From assembly GCA_902799705.1 (NCBI GenBank), contig CADCBP010000021.1:1-34635 (forward strand): DNA of 34,635 bases, written 5' to 3'. A model generated the notes under the pieces. It was not told the origin of the DNA. It saw nothing but the letters and a program-made list of their open reading frames with translations, and did not search any database. Shown here one piece after another: positions 5,044-14,047 of the stretch. Both the position numbers and the translations under genes were made by a program. This DNA is from an uncultured Bacteroidales bacterium. Its GTDB lineage: Bacteria; Bacteroidota; Bacteroidia; Bacteroidales; Paludibacteraceae. Position 1 is the first letter of the stretch. The number at the start of each line of letters is the position of its first letter.

Positions 5044-6287
5044 TCCACCTGTTGCTGGTCATATTAAGTGTGATGACATGGACCGTGGAGAGCAAGAACA
5101 CGGTGAAGTTAACCGACGGCAGCACTGCGCCGTACAACCTTGAGGCGAGTTATACCAACACGTACAACAAAGGTCAGTTACGGTTGGGCGATGAAGCTAC
5201 CCTGACGCTTAAGAACATGGGCGGAGTCAGCGTAGAGCGCGTGTCGTTGGCGATGCACGCTAATGAGCAAAGCGGTGCAGGAAATGTCGAAGTGGAAGGC
5301 AACGGCACGCGATGGGCGGACAAGACCGTGACATGGCAGAACGTGAGTGCGGATGTAGAGGTATATAAAGGTCATCAACCCGATGTGGAGACGATGACGA
5401 TCCGCGTGACGGGGCTTCAAAACTCGATTTATGTGGATGCCTTTACTATCGAGTGGTCACCCCGTGCAGCGCAGCAAGTCGTCCTGATGAAAGGCGCGAC
5501 GCCGATAGACACGCTGCGGGAAGAACAAGGGATGAACGGAGTAGTCCTGCCCTGGCTGCAGGACGAGGACCATTGGCATTTCAGAGGATGGAGCAAGGAG
5601 GAGTTCTGGACGGTGTATGACGAACCGACTTACATTCTTCCTGAGACCCTCTACTATCCCGACAACGATGTCTTGTGGGCGGTCTATCAATGGGAAGAAG
5701 CGGACACGGGAGAGAGGAATTACGAGGAGAACTTGGAGTCCGGCGTCTATATGTACGTCAACCGCATAACACAGATGGCGTTGACGGGAGTGCCGGAGAA
5801 CGGAGCAATGAGGCGCGCAGAAGCGAATGTGTATGACGCCAACCAGCACTATGAACTCACGTTCACGGAGGACAACACAGTGTATATCACGCATGTCCCG
5901 ACAGGCACGCCGATAGGCTATAACGGCAAACAGATGGCGGCGAAAGCGTCGCCGTGGAACGTGTACCACCAAGGAGACCAGACACTGTTCTACACCACGA
6001 TAAACGGCAAGAACTATGTGTTATGGCTGGAGATCATGGAGGGCGGCGGAAACGAGACGCACGCAGGACTGCTCCAAGCCAATCCGGGTGAATCGCCTAT
6101 GGGACTGTTGGAAACGATGATGCCTACGGAGATATACGCCTTTACATGCCACCCCGAGGCGATGGTGGGAATAGAGAGCGTGCAGCCTTCAGAGCTCAGA
6201 ATTCAGAAGATACTCCGTGACGGACAAGTGCTTATTCTCCGGCAAGGAGAGACATATACAATGACGGGGATGAGAGTGAAAGAATGA
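5040..6287 (+). CDS. Secreted tail-bearing protein of unknown function, 415 aa
   Basis: The start overlaps the kinase-like gene in ATGA. Residues 1-17 form a short signal peptide. Residues ~20-140 look like a beta-sandwich (TVKLTDGSTAPYNLEASYTN, YVDAFTIEWSP). Residues ~145-215 contain a GW-type module (VVLMKGATPIDTL ... FRGWSKEEFW ... VLWAVYQWEE) like the linker domain of the nucleases at 24967-30213. Residues ~235-370 are a further beta-rich domain of unknown type. The end (KILRDGQVLILRQ...YTMTGMRVK) is the sorting-like tail shared with four other proteins here. The last residue and stop are contributed by the 8-bp array that begins at 6276. Confidence 0.75.
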   Translation: MIHLLLVILSVMTWTVESKNTVKLTDGSTAPYNLEASYTNTYNKGQLRLGDEATLTLKNMGGVSVERVSLAMHANEQSGAGNVEVEGNGTRWADKTVTWQNVSADVEVYKGHQPDVETMTIRVTGLQNSIYVDAFTIEWSPRAAQQVVLMKGATPIDTLREEQGMNGVVLPWLQDEDHWHFRGWSKEEFWTVYDEPTYILPETLYYPDNDVLWAVYQWEEADTGERNYEENLESGVYMYVNRITQMALTGVPENGAMRRAEANVYDANQHYELTFTEDNTVYITHVPTGTPIGYNGKQMAAKASPWNVYHQGDQTLFYTTINGKNYVLWLEIMEGGGNETHAGLLQANPGESPMGLLETMMPTEIYAFTCHPEAMVGIESVQPSELRIQKILRDGQVLILRQGETYTMTGMRVKE

Positions 6288-6354
6288 AAGAGTGAAAGAA
6301 TGAAAGAGTGAAAGAGTGAAAGAGTGAAAGAGTGAAAGAGTGAAAGAATGAAAG
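6276..6354. repeat. 8-bp tandem array joining two genes
   Basis: Nine full units of GTGAAAGA/ATGAAAGA and a partial tenth lie head to tail. The first units carry the stop (TGA 6285-6287) of the upstream secreted protein and the last ATGAAAG is the start codon of the peptidase at 6348. The unit is the same as in the arrays at 1736 and 1909. Confidence 0.95.
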
Positions 6355-8378
6355 TATTAGCAATTATATTATCGGTATTAACCGGCATCTTAGGCGGTGA
6401 GTACAACGCCAAGACCCTGAGCGTGGCGGAACAGGACAGTATCTTGAATGAGAGAATGTGCGCGACTGCGTCGCTCAATGATGGAATGATGAAATTCCGC
6501 TACCGCCTGGAGAAAGAGAACGGGCAGAAGATCTTCCGCCATTCGGAAGTGGCGGAGTGGTACATCGTGGACACGATGCGTCATACGCGCAAGCGCCTGG
6601 GAGAAGGCCTGGTGCGCGATGCGGTGATGAGCCCCAATGGACGCTATGTGGCATTTGCGAAAGGCAATAACCTTTATGTTCATAAGCTCGATTTCGGCAC
6701 CGAAGTGGCGGTGACCAAGGACGAGAATCCGGATATCATCAACGGCGTAGCCGACTGGTTGTACGAGGAAGAGTTTGCCACCACGGCCTTGTTCGCATGG
6801 AGCCCCGACTCGAAAGCGCTCGCCTTCGTACGGCTCGATGAGACGGAAGTACCGACGTTCAGTTGGGAAGTGTATTCTGACACCCAGTACCCTTCTTTAG
6901 AGAGCCTTCGATATCCGAAGGCAGGGTGCGCGAACGCAAAGGCAACCGTGTGCGTCTATGACATCGCCACCAAAGGTATCCAGAGGATGCAGGTGGAGGA
7001 GAAGTCTGCCACCGGCAACCAGCAGTCAGACTTTTATTTCCCACGTCTGCGATGGGCGGACGAGAACACGCTGATGGTGCTGCGTGTGAACCGGGACCAG
7101 ACAAAGATGGAAGTGTTCTCCTGCAACGCCAAGTCCACCGTTTCCTATCCGTGGTACCGGGAGGAGAGCAAGAAATACTTCGTGGACTACAGCCTCTTTG
7201 ACCAATGGCAGTGGCTGAGCGACGGACGTGTGATCGTGCTGAGCGAACAAGACGGCTGGCGGCAGGCGTATCTGTATAAAAAAGACGGCATGCAAGTGCG
7301 TGCACTGACGCCTGAAGGCACCGACGTGACGGCTGTCTATGGAGTGAACGAGAAGACGCAGACATTATACTATCAGGCTGCGGCTACGCCCGCTACACGG
7401 CAACTGTACGCAGTAAGTCTTCAGAAAACGGCTCCCGGCGTTCAGTTAACCGAAGGAGACGGCATGCACAGCGCACGCTTGGCGAAAGACGGCACGATGA
7501 TGATAGAGTGCTTCCAGAGTTTTGAGATACCGAACATGTACACCCTCTATAACTTGAAAGGAACCAAAGCGGTGAAAGCCGAGGTTCTTCTGGACAATAC
7601 TGATGTGAAAGAGGCATGGCAGGCGAATAAACTCCCAGAACCGGAGATGATGAAGATTAACGGCCTGGAGGCGATGCTTATCAAGCCTTCAGAGGCCGGC
7701 CATCAGCCTTCTGCCCTGGTTCTCATGCACTACAGCGGTCCGGCGAGTCAGAGGGTGCTGAACAGATGGCGGAAGAAATTCGAGTACGCGCTGGTGGAAG
7801 CCGGTTATGCGGTGCTGATTGTGGACCCCCGCGGAAGCGACTGCAAGGGACGCGCATGGCGCAATGAGACCTACATGAACTTGGGCGTGAAAGAGGCGGA
7901 GGATCTGATCATGGCGGCTCGCGAAATAGCGAAACGGGACGATATAGACGGTGAGCGAATGGCTATCATGGGCTGGAGCTACGGCGGTTATGAGACGCTC
8001 TATACAATGAGCGAGAAAGATCATCCCTTCAAGGCAGGAGTGGCAATCGCGCCTGTGACGGACTGGAAGTTATACGACAGCGCTTACACGGAGCGCTACA
8101 TGCGACGTCCGCAGGTGAACAGCCGCGGGTACGAACAAGCCTCGTTGCTGCCCCGTGCCAAAGGCCTGACGGGCAATGTGCTCATCATCCACGGCACGGC
8201 GGACGACAATGTCCATGCCCAGCACACATGGCAGTATATCAACGCCTTAGTGCAGGCTGACAAGCAGTTTGAGATGCAGTTGTACCCGGACGACAACCAT
8301 CACCTCAAAAAGGGTAACAACGCTGTTCACATGCACAACAGAATATTGAATTTTTTGCAAAATAATCTAAGACAATGA
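6348..8378 (+). CDS. DPP-IV-family S9 peptidase, secreted or periplasmic, 676 aa
   Basis: This is a prolyl-oligopeptidase-family serine peptidase of the dipeptidyl peptidase IV type, releasing N-terminal dipeptides. Residues 1-17 are a signal peptide; ~85-420 are the beta-propeller with the DPP-IV glutamate motif Y139-E140-E141-E142 (WLYEEEF); the alpha/beta-hydrolase domain follows. The nucleophile is Ser544 in GWSYGGY, the acid Asp619 in GTADDNVH, the base His651 near DDNHH. At 676 aa it is shorter than the usual ~720, the missing part being at the N-terminus, where residues ~38-48 coincide with a dispersed repeat (6460-6493). The start codon is the last unit of the 8-bp array. It overlaps the ROK kinase gene by four bases. 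Confidence 0.95.
   Translation: MKVLAIILSVLTGILGGEYNAKTLSVAEQDSILNERMCATASLNDGMMKFRYRLEKENGQKIFRHSEVAEWYIVDTMRHTRKRLGEGLVRDAVMSPNGRYVAFAKGNNLYVHKLDFGTEVAVTKDENPDIINGVADWLYEEEFATTALFAWSPDSKALAFVRLDETEVPTFSWEVYSDTQYPSLESLRYPKAGCANAKATVCVYDIATKGIQRMQVEEKSATGNQQSDFYFPRLRWADENTLMVLRVNRDQTKMEVFSCNAKSTVSYPWYREESKKYFVDYSLFDQWQWLSDGRVIVLSEQDGWRQAYLYKKDGMQVRALTPEGTDVTAVYGVNEKTQTLYYQAAATPATRQLYAVSLQKTAPGVQLTEGDGMHSARLAKDGTMMIECFQSFEIPNMYTLYNLKGTKAVKAEVLLDNTDVKEAWQANKLPEPEMMKINGLEAMLIKPSEAGHQPSALVLMHYSGPASQRVLNRWRKKFEYALVEAGYAVLIVDPRGSDCKGRAWRNETYMNLGVKEAEDLIMAAREIAKRDDIDGERMAIMGWSYGGYETLYTMSEKDHPFKAGVAIAPVTDWKLYDSAYTERYMRRPQVNSRGYEQASLLPRAKGLTGNVLIIHGTADDNVHAQHTWQYINALVQADKQFEMQLYPDDNHHLKKGNNAVHMHNRILNFLQNNLRQ
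6460..6493. repeat. Dispersed repeat inside the peptidase coding sequence
   Basis: GCGCGACTGCGTCGCTCA and the following ATGATGGA match 14809-14834 with a single difference in 26 bases. Here it is translated in frame as residues near CATASLNDGMM of the peptidase. The other copy is non-coding. Confidence 0.75.
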
Positions 8379-9331
8379 AAAAGTACGCTTTGGGAATCGA
8401 CTTGGGCGGAACAGGCACCAAGTTCGGTCTTGTTAATGAAGAAGGAAAAGTCCTTCGCAGTAATTCTATTCCTACCCAGCAATATCCGAATATCGACGAG
8501 TATTGCGACGTGCTCTGCGCGGGTCTGAAACAACTTGTGGCAGACGAAGGTATCACGATGGCGGATGTAGTGGGAGTGGGTTGCGGAGCGCCGAATGCGA
8601 ATTTCTATTCGGGTTGCATCGAGCAGGCTCCTAATCTGCCGTGGAAAGGCGTGGTGCCTTTTGCCAAACTGATCAGCGAGCGGATGGGCGTCAAATGCAC
8701 CATCACCAACGACGCCAACGCTGCGGCGCAGGGAGAGATGATCTACGGCTCCGCACGCGGTATGAAGAACTTCATCGTGATTACTCTTGGTACGGGTGTC
8801 GGATCGGGTATTGTCATTGACGGCAAACTGCTCTATGGTCATGACGGTTTTGCGGGTGAGTTAGGTCACTGCAAGATCGACCATTCCGGCAACGGTCGTC
8901 TCTGCGGTTGCGGTCAGAAAGGATGTATCGAGGCGTACGCATCGGCTACCGGCGTGGCTCGTACCGCCAAGGAGATTGTGACCAGTACGACTCAACCGAC
9001 CATCCTGCGCGAACTGCCGGACATCGATCACATCACAAGCAAGGACGTGTTCGACGCGGCGGAGAAGGGTGACCTCGTAGCCAAACAGATCTTCGATTAT
9101 ACAGGGCGTCTGTTAGGAGAGAAATTAGCCGACTTCGTGCATTTCTCGAGTCCCGAGGCCATCATCCTCTTCGGCGGTCTGACGAAGTCAGGTCACTGGA
9201 TCATGGATCCTATCCGCGAGGCACTGGATGCGAACCTGATGCCGATATGGAAAGGTAAAATCCCAGTATCCGTCTCTATTCTCAAAGACAGCGACGCCGC
9301 TATCTTAGGTGCGTCTTCGCTCGCATGGTAA
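8375..9331 (+). CDS. ROK-family sugar kinase (glucokinase-like), 318 aa
   Basis: ROK kinases phosphorylate glucose or related sugars with ATP in the cytoplasm. The phosphate-binding motif DLGGTGTK is at residues 9-16, the catalytic Asp is in TNDANAAAQGE (Asp113), a second phosphate motif GTGVGSG is at 139-145, and the ROK zinc site is present as His165, Cys177, Cys179 and Cys184 (GHCKID ... CGCGQKGCIE). Length is normal. It lies between the peptidase (4-base overlap) and the deacetylase (7-base overlap) in the operon, consistent with handling a sugar released outside the cell. The true sugar (glucose, N-acetylglucosamine or N-acetylmannosamine) cannot be told from sequence alone. Confidence 0.93.
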   Translation: MKKYALGIDLGGTGTKFGLVNEEGKVLRSNSIPTQQYPNIDEYCDVLCAGLKQLVADEGITMADVVGVGCGAPNANFYSGCIEQAPNLPWKGVVPFAKLISERMGVKCTITNDANAAAQGEMIYGSARGMKNFIVITLGTGVGSGIVIDGKLLYGHDGFAGELGHCKIDHSGNGRLCGCGQKGCIEAYASATGVARTAKEIVTSTTQPTILRELPDIDHITSKDVFDAAEKGDLVAKQIFDYTGRLLGEKLADFVHFSSPEAIILFGGLTKSGHWIMDPIREALDANLMPIWKGKIPVSVSILKDSDAAILGASSLAW

Positions 9332-9945
9332 AACTGCGCGATACATGGCAATGCCTCTACCCGTACGGTGTGTTCCGCACGGGTAAGGCGGTTTACCTGA
9401 CTTTCGACGATGGACCTATTCCGGAGGTGACACCGAAGGTGTTGGCTATCTTGGCGAAATACAACGTGAAGGCGACGTTCTTCATGGTGGGTGAAAATAT
9501 CGACAAGCATCCGGAGGTGTTCCGACAAGTGGTAGAAGCAGGCCATCAGATCGGCAATCACACCTACAACCACCTCAAGGGCTGGAAGACGCCTTTCGAC
9601 GAATATATGTCGAATGTAGCGAGATGTAACAAAGCGCTCATTGAGCACCATCCATCCGTCTTCATTCCTACGCTCTTCCGTCCGCCCTACGGCAAGGCGA
9701 CCTTGCGACAACGTATCGCCTTGCATAAGATGGGATATACTTTGATCTATTGGGATATCCTCACACGCGACTACGATGCGTCCGTCACGCCGGAACAGAT
9801 GTTGCGTCTTATTCAGCGCGAGACACGTCCAGGGTCTATCATCAATTTCCATGACTCGCTCAAATCCAACGAACGAATGCTGGAAGTGCTGCCGAAAGCC
9901 ATCGAATGGCTGCAAAAAGAAGGATATGAAATAAGAGAGCTATGA
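9325..9945 (+). CDS. Polysaccharide deacetylase (NodB/CE4), 206 aa
   Basis: CE4 esterases remove N- or O-acetyl groups from peptidoglycan, chitin-like or other polysaccharides using a divalent metal. The NodB motifs are complete: TFDDGP (Asp28, Asp29), H79 and H83 in NHTYNH, RPPYGK, and the late motif containing FHDS. No signal peptide is present at the chosen start, which overlaps the kinase gene by seven bases; a cytoplasmic or membrane-associated role, or non-classical export, remains open. It is the last gene of the operon and is followed at once by a terminator. Confidence 0.9.
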   Translation: MVKLRDTWQCLYPYGVFRTGKAVYLTFDDGPIPEVTPKVLAILAKYNVKATFFMVGENIDKHPEVFRQVVEAGHQIGNHTYNHLKGWKTPFDEYMSNVARCNKALIEHHPSVFIPTLFRPPYGKATLRQRIALHKMGYTLIYWDILTRDYDASVTPEQMLRLIQRETRPGSIINFHDSLKSNERMLEVLPKAIEWLQKEGYEIREL

Positions 9946-9978
9946 AATAAGAGGGCTTTGAGGCCCTCTTATTATTTG
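9946..9978. terminator. Terminator at the convergent end of the operon and panB
   Basis: AATAAGAGGG pairs with CCCTCTTATT (9946-9955 with 9964-9973) and T-rich sequence follows. The symmetrical stem with A-rich left and T-rich right flanks could act in both directions, and it sits between the deacetylase stop at 9945 and panB's stop at 10004. Confidence 0.85.
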
Positions 9979-10003
9979 TGATTTGTGTTTTGTGATTTAT
10001 TAT

Positions 10004-10819
10004 TTAGTAGCTTTCCTCTGCGGACGGGAAGCTGCTGTCTTTGACGGCATTGATATAATCTCCGACGGCGTTTTTGATCTCGCCTGCCAGCGAGGCGAAA
10101 TGACGGAGGAACTTAGGCTTGAAGCCTTGGTTGAGCCCTAACATGTCATGGAGCACGAGGACCTGTCCGTCGCAACCGTTGCCGGCACCGATGCCGATGA
10201 CCGGACAGGAGACGGCCTTGGTCACTTTGGCAGCGAGGGCGGCAGGAATCTTCTCTAAGACGATGGAGAAACAGCCGGCTTCGTCCAACAGTTGGGCGTC
10301 GTGCAGCAGTTTCTCTGCCTCCGCATCCTCTTTGGCGCGCAGGCCGTAGCCACCGAACTGGTTGACACTCTGCGGCGTGAGACCGAGGTGTCCCATGACA
10401 GGCACACCGGCTTGGATCATGTGCCGGATTGCCGGCAGAATCTCTTCGCCGCCCTCCAGTTTGACAGCGTCGCAACCGGATTCCTTGAGGATCTTAATCG
10501 CATTACGCACGGCCTCTTCTTCGCTCACCTGATAACTGCCGAAAGGCATGTCGCATACGACGAGCGAGTGCTGCGCCGCGCGCACGACACCTTTGGTAAG
10601 GAAAATCATCTCGTCCACCGTGATGGGCAGCGTGTACTGGTTGCCGCAAACAACATTGCTGGCGCTATCGCCTACGAGGAGCATGTCGATGCCCGCTTCG
10701 TCCACCAAAGAGGCAAGCGTGAAATCATAACTTGTTAGCATGGCGATCTTCTCGCCATTAGCCTTCATCTGACGCAACTTAGCTGTCGTCATTCGGCTAT
10801 TTTGTACATGTACAGACAT
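10004..10819 (-). CDS. panB: 3-methyl-2-oxobutanoate hydroxymethyltransferase, 271 aa
   Basis: PanB transfers a hydroxymethyl group from 5,10-methylene-tetrahydrofolate to 2-oxoisovalerate to give ketopantoate, the first step of pantothenate synthesis, in the cytoplasm. The TIM-barrel motifs are present: MLVGDSASNVVCG, the MPFGSYQ segment, VKLEGG, GHLGLTPQSVNQFGGY, and the C-terminal IGIGAGNGCDGQVLVLHDMLG. Length is typical (264 in E. coli). It starts three bases after the stop of the FecCD-type permease and probably shares its transcript from the promoter at 11812-11843. It is separated from other pan genes here. Confidence 0.95.
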   Translation of the reverse strand: MSVHVQNSRMTTAKLRQMKANGEKIAMLTSYDFTLASLVDEAGIDMLLVGDSASNVVCGNQYTLPITVDEMIFLTKGVVRAAQHSLVVCDMPFGSYQVSEEEAVRNAIKILKESGCDAVKLEGGEEILPAIRHMIQAGVPVMGHLGLTPQSVNQFGGYGLRAKEDAEAEKLLHDAQLLDEAGCFSIVLEKIPAALAAKVTKAVSCPVIGIGAGNGCDGQVLVLHDMLGLNQGFKPKFLRHFASLAGEIKNAVGDYINAVKDSSFPSAEESY

Positions 10820-10822
10820 TGT

Positions 10823-11794
10823 TTATTTGTTTTTTAGAATGATCCAGATAATAATCGGCGCTCCGAACAAGGCACTGATAGTGGATATCGGAAGCGGATA
10901 GACAAAGAGCGAACACAATACATCGCAAATCAGCAGCAGCCCGGCGCCGATGAGGGCGCACGCAGGGATGGTGATGCGGTGGTTGGAGGTCTGAAAGATC
11001 CCCCGGGCGATATGCGGAACCGCTACGCCGATGAAAGCGATGGGTCCGCAGAAAGCTGTCACACCGCCGGCCAAGAGACCGGTTGCGAGGACAATATAGA
11101 GCCTCGTTCGTTGCACGTTAATGCCCAGTCCGCGTGCGTAGTCTTCACCTAAAAGCAGGCCGTTCAGCGGTTTCATCGCCAGGATGACAAAGAGCATGCC
11201 GAGGAGCAGGATAGGGAGCAAGAGCCGCATGTCTGCCCAGCTGACGCTGCTGAGCGAACCGAGGGTCCAGACAATGAAGAGTTTCAGGGCATCGGGGTTG
11301 GCGAAGTTCTGCAACAGGCTCACTAACGCGCCGGCGATGGAGCCGAACATCATACCTACGATGAGGAGGCTGACATTACCCGTCACCCGCCGGCTGACGG
11401 CTAAGACCAGCAATAAGACTCCTGTCGCACCGATGCACGCGGCTATCGGCAGACCTAAAGTTGAAAGTTGAAAGTTGAAAGTTGAAAAGATTCCGCCGAG
11501 CATCGTCAGGAAGGCGACGCCCAGACTCGCGCCGGACGAGACGCCTAAGGTGTAAGGCCCGGCAAGAGGGTTGCGGAAAAGGGTCTGCATGATCAGTCCC
11601 GAGACAGACAGCGCCGCGCCGGCAAGGACCGCCGTGACCGCTTTCGGGATACGGATGGCATGCAGGATATTGTGCTCCATGACACTTAACGTATCAAAGG
11701 GCCACAGCCATATACTGCCGCTACATATATCCAGGCAAAAAAAGAGTGCCAGAAGCACGCCCAACCCTATGAATATTCCTGCGTTTCTCTTCAT
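10823..11794 (-). CDS. FecCD-type iron-siderophore/B12 ABC transporter permease, 323 aa
   Basis: A polytopic inner-membrane permease of the FecCD/BtuC family that passes siderophore-iron, heme or cobalamin inwards. Family motifs are clear: GAALSVSGLIMQTLFRNPLA, LGVSSGASLGV, and FIGVAVPHIAR. The ATG at 11794 is preferred; the frame opens further up to 11842, but that would begin inside the promoter (11812-11843). A 7-bp tandem array at 11458-11489 is translated as part of a loop (TFNFQLST). No binding protein or ATPase is beside it, so it must pair with components elsewhere or is orphaned; panB follows after three bases. Substrate undetermined. Confidence 0.92.
   Translation of the reverse strand: MKRNAGIFIGLGVLLALFFCLDICSGSIWLWPFDTLSVMEHNILHAIRIPKAVTAVLAGAALSVSGLIMQTLFRNPLAGPYTLGVSSGASLGVAFLTMLGGIFSTFNFQLSTLGLPIAACIGATGVLLLVLAVSRRVTGNVSLLIVGMMFGSIAGALVSLLQNFANPDALKLFIVWTLGSLSSVSWADMRLLLPILLLGMLFVILAMKPLNGLLLGEDYARGLGINVQRTRLYIVLATGLLAGGVTAFCGPIAFIGVAVPHIARGIFQTSNHRITIPACALIGAGLLLICDVLCSLFVYPLPISTISALFGAPIIIWIILKNK
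11458..11489. repeat. 7-bp tandem array inside the permease gene
   Basis: Four exact units of AAAGTTG (+ strand) and a partial fifth. On the coding strand they give STFNFQLST between two membrane segments. Gain or loss of one unit would shift the reading frame. Confidence 0.9.
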
Positions 11795-11811
11795 CGTTTG
11801 CAAAAACGATG

Positions 11812-11843
11812 CAAAGGTACTGCTTTTTTTTGATATACGCAAA
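11812..11843 (-). promoter_or_regulatory. Promoter of the permease-panB operon
   Basis: On the minus strand TTTGC (11843-11839) and TACCTTTG (11819-11812) have a 19-base spacer, with the extended GCAGTACCTTTGCA form. The start codon is at 11794. The -33 box merges with the T-tract of the clpB terminator. Confidence 0.9.
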
Positions 11844-11869
11844 AAAAAAGAGCGCCGAAACGCTCTTTT
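11841..11869 (-). terminator. Terminator of clpB, fused to the next promoter
   Basis: On the minus strand AAAGAGCG, loop TTTCGG, CGCTCTTT and a run of T lie just after the clpB stop at 11872. The T-run continues into TTTGCGTAT, the -33 element of the permease promoter. Confidence 0.85.
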
Positions 11870-11871
11870 CT

Positions 11872-13938
11872 TTAATTCCTAAACGCCAGTTCCCCGTCTT
11901 TGAGTTCGACGATAATCGGTTTGTCTTGAGTGACCTTGCCGCCGATGATGGCTTTGGACAGCTCGTTGAGCACGAGGCGTTGGAGCGCTCTCTTGACAGG
12001 TCGTGCACCGAATTGCGGGTCGTAACCTTCCTTGGCGATGTAACGTATCGCGTCGTCCGTCACGCGCAGGTCGTAGCCTTGCTCGGCAAGCATCTTGTGG
12101 ATGCGTTTCACTTGGAGTCCGACGACGTCTCGGATGTTGTCTTCCGTGAGTTCGCTGAAGTGGATGATATCATCAATACGGTTGATGAACTCCGGTCGAA
12201 CCTGTGCACGGAGTTGTTCTTCCGTGAGGTTGGAGGTCATGATGATCAAGGTGTTCTTGAAGTTGACCACCCGTCCTTTGTTATCCGTCAGACGGCCGTC
12301 ATCAAGTACTTGCAGCAGGACGTTAAACACATCCGGGTGGGCTTTCTCTATCTCATCGAAGAGCACTACCGAGTAGGGTTTTCTACGGATGGCTTCGGTC
12401 AATTGACCACCTTCGTCATAACCTACGTATCCCGGAGGGGCACCGATGAGTCGGGTCGCACTGAACTTCTCCTGGTACTCGGACATATCGATACGCGTAA
12501 TCATGTTCTCGTCATCGAAGAGGTAGTCCGCAAGGGCTTTCGCCAACTCGGTCTTTCCGACACCGGTAGTGCCGAGGAAGATAAAACTACCGATAGGCCG
12601 TTTGGGGTCTTGCAGGCCGGCACGGCTACGACGGATGGCATCAGAGACGGCGGCGATGGCTTCGTCCTGGCCGATGATACGTTTGTGCAATTCTTCCTCC
12701 AGATGGAGCAGTTTGTCGCGCTCGGATTGCATCATCTTCGCTACCGGAATACCCGTCCAACGGGCTACTACTTCGGCGATATCGTCTTCATCGACTTCCT
12801 CTTTGATAAGCGAGTCGGTGCCCAATTGATGCAAGGTGTCCTGAGCGGCTTTGATGTTCGCTTCCGCGGCAGGAATCTGGCTGTAACGTATCTCCGCTAC
12901 CTTGCCGTAATCGCCTTCGCGCTCGGCTACTTCCGCCTGGTGTTTGAGGGTCTCGATACGGGCTTTCTCATTCTGGATGGTAGCCACGTACCCTTTCTCT
13001 TTGTTCCAGCGCGCATTGAGTTCGTTGGATTGCTTTTTCAGCTCCGTCAACTGTGTTTCAATGGCTTTGAGTTTGACTTCGTCCTTATCGCGCTTAATCG
13101 CTTCGCGCTCGATCTCGAGTTGCTTGATCTGACGGTCGAGCGAATCGATCTCTTCGGGTTTGGAGTCCACTTCCAGACGTAGTTTGGCTGCTGCCTCATC
13201 AATCAGGTCGATGGCTTTGTCCGGCAGGAAACGATCGGTGATGTACCGCGCGGAGAGGGTGACTGCGGAAATAATCGCATCATCTTTGATCCGCACTTTA
13301 TGGTGGGTCTCATACCGCTCTTTCAGACCACGGAGGATAGAGATAGTCGCCGCCTCGTCCGGCTCATCAACCATCACTTTCTGGAATCGCCGCTCGAGTG
13401 CTTTGTCGGTCTCGAAGTATTTCTGGTACTCATCGAGAGTCGTGGCACCGATAGCGCGCAGGTCACCACGCGCCAGCGCAGGTTTTAATATGTTCGCGGC
13501 ATCCATGGCACCGCTGGATTTACCGGCTCCGACGAGGGTGTGTATCTCATCGATGAAGAGGATGATCTCGCCTGCGGCGGCCACCACTTCGTTGACGACG
13601 CCTTTGAGTCGTTCCTCAAACTCACCCTGGTATTTCGCACCTGCAATAAGTGCACCCATATCCAGCGAGTAGATCTGTTTCTTCTTCAGGTTCTCCGGCA
13701 CGTCGCCGCGCACGATACGATGGGCCAAGCCCTCCGCGATGGCGGTCTTTCCGACACCCGGTTCACCGATTAAGATAGGATTGTTTTTGGTACGCCGCGA
13801 GAGGATTTGCAGCACACGCCGGATCTCGTCGTCACGTCCGATGACTGGATCCAGTTTGCCTTCCCGAGCCCGCTCACAAAGGTTGATAGCGAACTTCTTG
13901 AGGTTTTCGTTTTGATTGTTTTGAGTCGTTGCATTCAT
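11872..13938 (-). CDS. clpB: ClpB-type AAA+ disaggregase without N-terminal domain, 688 aa
   Basis: ClpB works with DnaK to pull polypeptides out of aggregates in the cytosol. Both AAA+ domains are present: Walker A1 GEPGVGKT (58-65), Walker B1 ILFIDE (~126-131), the coiled-coil middle domain (~255-375, identifying ClpB rather than ClpA or ClpX), Walker A2 GTTGVGKT (456-463) and Walker B2 [10 protein letters not shown] (525-534). The usual ~145-residue N-domain is absent: D1 begins within 20 residues of the start. A second shortening follows MTSNL at 567-571: only about nine residues precede RPEFINRID, where Bacteroides-type ClpB has about 30 more. The upstream gap to the divergent acyltransferase is too short for a missing domain. 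Confidence 0.93.
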   Translation of the reverse strand: MNATTQNNQNENLKKFAINLCERAREGKLDPVIGRDDEIRRVLQILSRRTKNNPILIGEPGVGKTAIAEGLAHRIVRGDVPENLKKKQIYSLDMGALIAGAKYQGEFEERLKGVVNEVVAAAGEIILFIDEIHTLVGAGKSSGAMDAANILKPALARGDLRAIGATTLDEYQKYFETDKALERRFQKVMVDEPDEAATISILRGLKERYETHHKVRIKDDAIISAVTLSARYITDRFLPDKAIDLIDEAAAKLRLEVDSKPEEIDSLDRQIKQLEIEREAIKRDKDEVKLKAIETQLTELKKQSNELNARWNKEKGYVATIQNEKARIETLKHQAEVAEREGDYGKVAEIRYSQIPAAEANIKAAQDTLHQLGTDSLIKEEVDEDDIAEVVARWTGIPVAKMMQSERDKLLHLEEELHKRIIGQDEAIAAVSDAIRRSRAGLQDPKRPIGSFIFLGTTGVGKTELAKALADYLFDDENMITRIDMSEYQEKFSATRLIGAPPGYVGYDEGGQLTEAIRRKPYSVVLFDEIEKAHPDVFNVLLQVLDDGRLTDNKGRVVNFKNTLIIMTSNLTEEQLRAQVRPEFINRIDDIIHFSELTEDNIRDVVGLQVKRIHKMLAEQGYDLRVTDDAIRYIAKEGYDPQFGARPVKRALQRLVLNELSKAIIGGKVTQDKPIIVELKDGELAFRN

Positions 13939-14047
13939 AGTTATAGTGATTTTAGTTAATATTCGTAATTATGTGATTCCGTGATTCCGTAATCAGTTTG
14001 TCACTAAACGATGTACAAACTATGTTCCAAACCCCTTCAGACTGACA

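Noticed and set aside
11809-13182. A 457-codon forward frame opposite clpB
   Set aside because: It is entirely antisense to a clear ClpB gene and arises from its codon bias.
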